From Helochares maculicollis (taxonomy: Eukaryota > Arthropoda > Insecta > Coleoptera > Hydrophilidae): a stretch of 64,000 bases of DNA. The notes beneath the pieces are model-generated. The model made no database searches, was not told where the DNA came from, and was given only the letters and a program-made list of their open reading frames with translations. The DNA lies in assembly GCA_033557835.1 (NCBI GenBank), contig JAWQRO010000020.1, positions 1 through 64,000 of the forward strand, written 5' to 3'. Of this stretch, positions 59,660 through 64,000 are shown one piece after another; position 1 is the stretch's first letter, and each line of letters starts with the position of its first letter. Both the position numbers and the translations under genes were made by a program.

Positions 59660-59905
59660 CTACCAAATGAAAAACAATTAGGTTATTTAGACAGTAAGGT
59701 ACAGTTGTAAAGAGAAACGTATTACACTAAGAAGCAAAAACTTGGCAAAAGTCAAGAAAACAAAAGTTTCAGAAAAAACTTGTGAAGAAAAAGAAAACTT
59801 AAAACGGTCAAAAAACAAATATTACAGAGAAAAACTAAAAAATCAAAATTCTTTCTAAAACGGAAAAGTTATAAACACAGTGTTAAAACAAAAAAACGAA
59901 GTTAC

Positions 59906-60145
59906 CTTCTCTTCTACCTTCTTTTCTTCAGCTTTCTTCTCTTCTATTTTCTTTTCCTCTGCTTTCTTTTCAGCGGCTTTCTTCTCTTCTACTTTCTTTT
60001 CTTCGGCTTTCTTTTCTTCAATCTTTTTCTTTTCTTCGATCTTCTTCTTTTCCTCAGCTTTCTTTTCTTCGACTTTCTTTTCTTCTAGCTTCTTCTTCTC
60101 TTCCGCTTTCTTTTCTTCAATTTTTTTCTCTTCTTCCACCTTCTT
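59906..60145 (-). CDS. bt: Projectin exon 10: EEKK-repeat exon
   Basis: 80 codons of near-perfect Glu/Lys repeats (units such as EEKKAEEKKVEEKK and EEKKKIEEKK) with no proline. The i to i+4 E/K pattern predicts a single charged alpha helix or coiled coil rather than a random PEVK coil. Acceptor TTGTAG, donor AAG|GTAACT, phase 0. An open frame on the opposite strand is only a shadow of this repeat. Confidence 0.88.
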
Positions 60146-60233
60146 CTACAAAAATACAAATCAATTTAGAATTTGCTAAGGTGGGAAATTTTCAAGACAC
60201 ATATTAAAAATTCCATGCGTTTTAAGTGTGTAC

Positions 60234-60278
60234 CTTTGGTGGTTCTGTGCCGTTTTTGAGTTTCTGTTCAGTGGTGTC
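60234..60278 (-). CDS. bt: Projectin exon 9: 15-codon cassette
   Basis: Encodes DTTEQKLKNGTEPPK between acceptor CCATAG and donor AAG|GTACAC, the same donor sequence as exon 8. Phase 0 at both ends. Supported only by splice sites, phase and position in the row of similar charged exons. Confidence 0.72.
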
Positions 60279-60354
60279 CTATGGAAAGATTTTGATTAGT
60301 GGTTGTCAGAATGTCATATAGAACGTGCTTAGTATGTATTTTGTATTTGTGTAC

Positions 60355-60426
60355 CTTTTCCGATTCAATTTCAATACTTTCTTCTTCCTCAGATTCAGAC
60401 ACTTCTTCGTCACTCTCAGGTTTAAC
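60355..60426 (-). CDS. bt: Projectin exon 8: acidic cassette exon
   Basis: 24 codons, strongly acidic, containing VKPESDEEVSESEEEESIE and ending ESEK. Acceptor ATGAAG, donor AAG|GTACAC; phase 0 at both ends, so it can be skipped without a frameshift. It fits the PEVK-like region and has no recognisable fold. Confidence 0.8.
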
Positions 60427-60825
60427 CTTCATGTTAAAACAAAGTTAATCACAAGGTTAATTGTTTTAGTTTGTACAGTTTCATCGTGAATTGTTTAAAA
60501 ATTTTGTAGATTTGGTTTTAGTTACAATTAAGTTAATGATGACACATTTAGACATTTAAACGCAAAAAACTATGTGTATGGTATGTCTGATTTAGGTAGA
60601 AAAATGGTAAAAACAGTTACTTAATGACTTTATGAGTCACCACATAATTTAGGTACAGCCTGTGCGTAGAGACATACCTACATATAGATTCTGCTTTTCT
60701 TAAGATTCAAAGCCATCCTGCGTATTTTTCATTGTTGATCGTTTTGCTTACCATTACGCAGGGTATCTTTAAATCCTAACACAATTTTACAATACAATAC
60801 AAAGTACGAAAATAATTTCACTTAC

Positions 60826-61140
60826 CTTTTCCTCTACCTTTTTCTTCTTCTTCTCTTCTTCCTCCTCTTCCTCCTCCTTCTCTTCCTTCTTTTCTCTGAC
60901 AGTTAAAACAGCGCTAGTCTCATCCTCTCCGAACTCATTCTTAGCAACAACTTTATATGTTGCCGAGTGAGAAACTTTGCACTTTGTAATGGTTAAACGA
61001 GCAACTGTGCCATCAAACGACATTTTTATATCAGTGGATTCGGTTATAACGGTCGTATTCTTGTACCAAGTAATTACGACTGTCTTGTCTAATACTTTGA
61101 GCGAGGTTATGAAGTCAGCAGTCTTTCCTTCATCAATTGT
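60826..61140 (-). CDS. bt: Projectin exon 7: Ig domain followed by an acidic/basic tail
   Basis: TIDEGKTADFITSLKVLDK, VITWYKNTTVITES and CKVSHSATYKVVAKNEFGED make up the sixth Ig of the window. The second half turns into a run of glutamates followed by lysines (EEEEEEEEKKKKKVEEK), the entry into the extensible charged region. Phase 0 at both ends. Confidence 0.92.
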
Positions 61141-61282
61141 CTAGAAATAAAATTTAATTAAATTCCCTTTTGTATTTTTCTGAACAATTTTGATATTTCG
61201 TCGTTTTTTTCGTTGCTTGATCAAGAATCTATACTACAGGTAAATTTAAAAAATTGAAAGACCCTAGATTTTAACTACTTAC

Positions 61283-61462
61283 CACATTTGTCAACTTGCT
61301 CAATTTGGGCTTCTCGCCTTTGGGTTTCTCTTCAGGTGGCAATTCTGTCACCTCAACGCTTTGTGAAGTAGCTTCACCTTTCTCATTCTTAGCCACCAAT
61401 TTATAGAAACCTTTGTCGGTTTTTTCCACGTTTTCTATTTCTAATTTGACGGCGAACTCACC
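61283..61462 (-). CDS. bt: Projectin exon 6: end of an Ig and start of the last pre-PEVK Ig
   Basis: GEFAVKLEIENVEKTDKGFY and KLVAKNEKGEATS close the previous Ig. A Pro/Lys-rich linker (LPPEEKPKGEKP) follows, then KLSKLTNV, the first strand of the next Ig. Phase 0 at both ends; canonical GTAAGT donor. Confidence 0.92.
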
Positions 61463-61580
61463 CTATAACGAAACATCATATATATAACAACTGCAATCTT
61501 ATTTCTCCATTTTATTATTCAAAGTTTTCCAAGCGGTGTAAAACCGATGACGGAGACGAAAAGAAAAAGTTGATACTTAC

Positions 61581-61973
61581 ATCTTTGACTTGTTCTACAA
61601 TGTATTTGTGTCTGCCGTCCTCTTTAACGACATTTTCTTCCTTAATCCAAGTGCAAGCCGGAGCAAATTTGCTGAGGACCTTACACTCGACGATAACCGT
61701 CCTCTTTTTGATGATTTTGATAACTTTGGGCTTCTCTTTGATAACTGGGATGATTTCAATGTTGAGCGTTAAGTTAGCGTTTAGTTCTCCCAGAGTATTT
61801 TTAATGTTACAACGGTATAACCCGGAATCTTCAAGTCCTGGGTCATTGAGCTCTAGTTTTATGTAGTAAACATCTTCTTCAATTTTTTCGTAGCTTATTT
61901 TAATTTTGCTAGATTCTGTAACTTCTTTGCCTTCTCTATACCAAACGATCGTTGGTTTTGGATTGGCGCGGAC
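61581..61973 (-). CDS. bt: Projectin exon 5: rest of an Ig plus most of another
   Basis: VRANPKPTIVWYREGKEVTE and SGLYRCNIKNTLGE complete the Ig begun in exon 4. Then KPKVIKIIKKRTVIVECKV...CTWIKEE opens the next Ig, which continues in exon 6. Phase 0 at both ends; donor GAT|GTAAGT. Confidence 0.93.
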
Positions 61974-62357
61974 CTACCATGACACAAAGATTAGTAAATA
62001 CTTTAATTAATGTAGGGTGATTTTGAGGTTTATTGATTTATGTGCTTTGTGGGGGTGCTTTTTAATTGTTACTGATGAGAATATTTGACTCGCTGTTTCA
62101 ATGCAGGATGATTTAAATTATGCCAATCTAAGCAATGATAGATTGAAGGTTTGAGAAGTTTGCAAAAAGTGTCGAATTGTGGTAAATTTAGCAATGTTGG
62201 TCATATTTTGAAAGATTTCCACAACATCAAGGTATGTTGAGATAATTATGACAGTGCGCATAGCTTGGCAACACTTATCCAGCCTTGCTGTGCTAAATTT
62301 GGATTTGGGTCATGGTTGTTCTGTAAAATTCTAAACGTCAAATAAAAAATGCAGTAC

Positions 62358-62543
62358 CTTACAGTCCATTACGACTAATTTTCCTCCTTGATGGGAGGTG
62401 ATGCGCGGCTTTTCCACGAATGTCGGACCATCACCTTCTGGTTCCGGTTCCGCCTCGATGTTGAGATTCAAGTTGGCGTTGCTTTCGCCGAATTCGTTTT
62501 TGACGTGGCACCTATAAGTACCACCGTCCGAACCAGCGGGATC
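62358..62543 (-). CDS. bt: Projectin exon 4: end of one Ig and start of the next
   Basis: DPAGSDGGTYRCHVKNEFGE supplies the second cysteine and tyrosine corner of the Ig started in exon 3. After an acidic linker, PTFVEKPRITSHQGG...VVMDCK starts another Ig. It is phase 0 at both ends, with donor AAG|GTACTG. Confidence 0.93.
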
Positions 62544-62603
62544 CTATTCGACATACGAAATATGAACATAGGTTTTGACAAAGGTTATATTTTGGAGGTA
62601 TAC

Positions 62604-62827
62604 CTTAATCTCGAGCGTCAATTCGAAAACGTTTTCTTCGACATCGACGACTTTCATAGTAATCTTGGAAGATTCTTTAACGACCGTCGTTCCTCTGAAC
62701 CACGTAACGTCGGGTTTAGGCTTGGCCTTACATTTGCACCTCATAGTAATGAGAGTACCAGATTCGTTTGGAATAATTTTGGGTTTTTCAATAAAGGAGG
62801 GTGCGAAACCTGCGGCGTCATCTCCAC
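62604..62827 (-). CDS. bt: Projectin exon 3: first two thirds of an Ig domain
   Basis: Begins GDDAAGFAPSFIEKPK, then RCKCKAKPKPDVTWFRG (first cysteine and core tryptophan) and VENVFELTLEIK-type strands. The acceptor is TTTGCAG and the donor AAG|GTATAC is in phase 0. The domain is completed by the next exon, which starts DPAGSDGGTYRC. Confidence 0.93.
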
Positions 62828-63054
62828 CTGCAAATACATATACGTGAGGGCATGCAAGGGCTGGCTCTACAACATCAAGGCCATGCTCATGCAAATACAG
62901 TACAAGTAGTAGAGTAGAGAGTAGGTAAGTCTGGGTCGGACTCCTCATCACACGGACTGGCTGCAACATATCTCAAACATCAGTAACGAACGGGATGGGC
63001 TAGCGCAGGTAGACGATACACAAGACGATACATTAAAAAATCTGCGCATCATAC

Positions 63055-63356
63055 CTTGGAAGTTAAGTGATATGTTTGCATTGCTTTCGCCGTAGTTATT
63101 GAATGCGTTACAGCGGTAGTTGCCACCGTCTTCGCGCGTAGGATTTGAAATTTCTAGTGTAAGCAAGTACGTATCTTTCCCTGTCATCATCCTAATCATA
63201 CGAACACGTGAATTATCTGAAATTGTTTTGTTCCCTTGGTACCACATGATGTCCGGTGCCGGGTTGGCCTCCAGCACGCACTCCATTATCAGGACATCCC
63301 CTTCTTGTCTAATCGTCGGTTTCTTCGGAAAACGAGGCGCCTTCCCGTCAGGAATT
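63055..63356 (-). CDS. bt: Projectin exon 2: N-terminal Ig domain
   Basis: One complete Ig (I-set) domain: PRFPKKPTIRQEGD, the first cysteine in MECVLEANP, the core tryptophan in IMWYQGN, and the second cysteine in GGNYRCNAFNNYGES. It closes with NISLNFQG, like the preceding exon. It enters in phase 2 and ends in phase 1 with donor G|GTATGA. Confidence 0.92.
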
Positions 63357-63417
63357 CTGCGGAATAGAATGCATGTATTCGTTCCGATCATGGCGTCTAT
63401 CTTACTTTCTATCTTAC

Positions 63418-63621
63418 TTTGGTTTGTCATCCCCTTGGAAATTTAAATTTATGGTGGCGGTTCCAACGCCGTGCTTGTTTTTCGCCACGGCACGGTACTC
63501 GCCCTTGTCCGCTTTCGAAACGTTTATAATCTCCAGGCGGGCCAAATAGTAAAGTTTCTGATCTAGTACCATCGACAGTGTGTAGCGTCCTCCTTCCTTC
63601 AATTCTTCCTTCCCGTGAAAC
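63418..63621 (-). CDS. bt: Projectin exon 1 of window: second half of an N-terminal Ig domain
   Basis: This exon encodes the C-terminal half of an Ig domain: HGKEELKEGGRY, then the L-E-I...ADKGEYRAVAKNKHG stretch with the tyrosine-corner motif, ending in INLNFQGDDKPK. The acceptor is CGCAG and the donor is AA|GTAAGA. The exon starts in phase 2, so the first half of the domain must come from an exon beyond the right edge or in the unassigned 63.6-64.0 kb stretch. A second GTAAGA lies 12 nt downstream, but using it would read straight into a stop. Confidence 0.85.
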
Positions 63622-64000
63622 CTGCGCGTTTTGATGAGTATTGGCCGAACTTTTATCAACACTGGTTTACCACTTGTATTTCGTTTTTGCTCAATCGTTT
63701 TGCCGAAAGTTTTGGGCATGTGCTTAAAGTTTTTAGGGGTACCGAAAGTGTCGAGGTGTGTTTTTGTAAACGTAAGCTGAAGATTCGTTGAGCAAGCCTT
63801 GTGAGCACTGCTCATAGTTCCCCCGACCAGTCACGAATGGTGAAGGGTAGTTGTTAAATTTACAGTGGTTGTAATGAGAAAAAGTGAGAGAGATGGTTAT
63901 AGCGAAAATGTTTGCATTAATAGTAACTCTCCGTAATATGGCCGAATGCACTGCTAAAAACTAGACAAAGCTGTATTTGAAATTCGAGCTGCATCTAAAA
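63622..64000 (-). other. bt: Sequence upstream of projectin exon 1 of window
   Basis: Probably intron. No exon carrying the missing first half of the Ig could be supported here. Confidence 0.55.

Larger units (their letters stand above)
1..64000 (-). other. bt: Projectin/twitchin (bent) locus, internal part of the gene
   Basis: The minus strand encodes one giant sarcomeric protein made of tandem Ig and fibronectin III domains, split by GT-AG introns whose phases agree across all 67 exons placed here. The domain order (N-terminal Ig block, charged PEVK-like region, short Ig block, long Fn-Fn-Ig core, irregular Fn-Fn-Fn and Ig-Ig groups just before the expected kinase) is that of insect projectin. 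Known role of the family: a thick-filament-associated elastic and signalling protein that links myosin filaments towards the Z-disc in flight muscle and lies along the A-band in other muscles. The kinase domain and C-terminal Ig block are not in the window and should lie to the left. The first N-terminal exons lie to the right. No start codon, stop codon or promoter of the gene is visible. Confidence 0.97.

Noticed and set aside
59880..60179. Plus-strand frame of Phe/Ser repeats
   Set aside because: Antisense of the EEKK repeat of exon 10.
63397..63417. Duplicated GTAAGATAG donor at exon 1 of the window
   Set aside because: Use of the distal copy would introduce an immediate in-frame stop, so it is unlikely to be functional.
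1..64000. CRISPR arrays, tRNA or rRNA genes, bacterial operons
   Set aside because: No spacer-repeat pattern, cloverleaf or rRNA core sequence was seen; the sequence is a eukaryotic intron-rich gene.

Overview
The window is eukaryotic and almost certainly insect DNA: it is AT-rich, with GT-AG introns and decayed mariner and Jockey-like transposons. On the minus strand nearly all of it is one gene, the giant muscle protein projectin/twitchin (Drosophila bent, bt). Tandem immunoglobulin (Ig) and fibronectin III (Fn) domains in the twitchin order identify the gene. I can place 67 exons (about 24.4 kb of coding sequence, roughly 8,100 residues if all are used), read from about 63.6 kb down to 1.25 kb. 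The extreme N terminus lies beyond the right edge. The last Fn, the kinase and the C-terminal Ig domains are expected beyond the left edge. A beetle-like host is only a weak guess.

Layout in gene order. (1) 63.6-60.8 kb: N-terminal Ig domains (six, the first partial). (2) 60.4-57.3 kb: small, highly charged Lys/Glu/Pro exons, including an EEKK-repeat exon and a tandemly duplicated exon pair. (3) 56.2-50.7 kb: an array of phase-0 cassette exons built on a Y-D-P-M-A-Y-V-P-D-D-E motif, a PEVK-like extensible segment. (4) 48.8-40.2 kb: further short linker exons, several with basic RRxS motifs. (5) 39.8-34.5 kb: one Ig, then a unique linker with two small exons (RRPSLxEL...DWP) hidden in large introns. 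(6) 34.7-28.8 kb: five Ig domains. (7) 28.8-1.25 kb: the long core of Fn-Fn-Ig modules, in larger exons, with irregular Fn-Fn-Fn and Ig-Ig groupings near the kinase-proximal end. I count 38 Fn and about 32 Ig domains, which fits the 39 Fn/39 Ig reported for Drosophila projectin with one Fn and seven Ig outside the window.

One other complete gene lies inside a projectin intron on the opposite strand (17,711-18,606): a three-exon secreted trypsin-fold protein. Two of its three catalytic residues are replaced, so it is a serine protease homolog, not an active protease.

The larger introns carry transposon relics (mariner-type at 1-485, about 0.84-0.96 kb, 31.3-32.0 kb and 46.2-47.0 kb; Jockey-like at 23.8-25.2 kb and 32.1-33.7 kb), a 93-bp tandem repeat, several AT-rich degenerate repeats and a perfect hairpin. 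I saw no tRNA, rRNA or CRISPR array.
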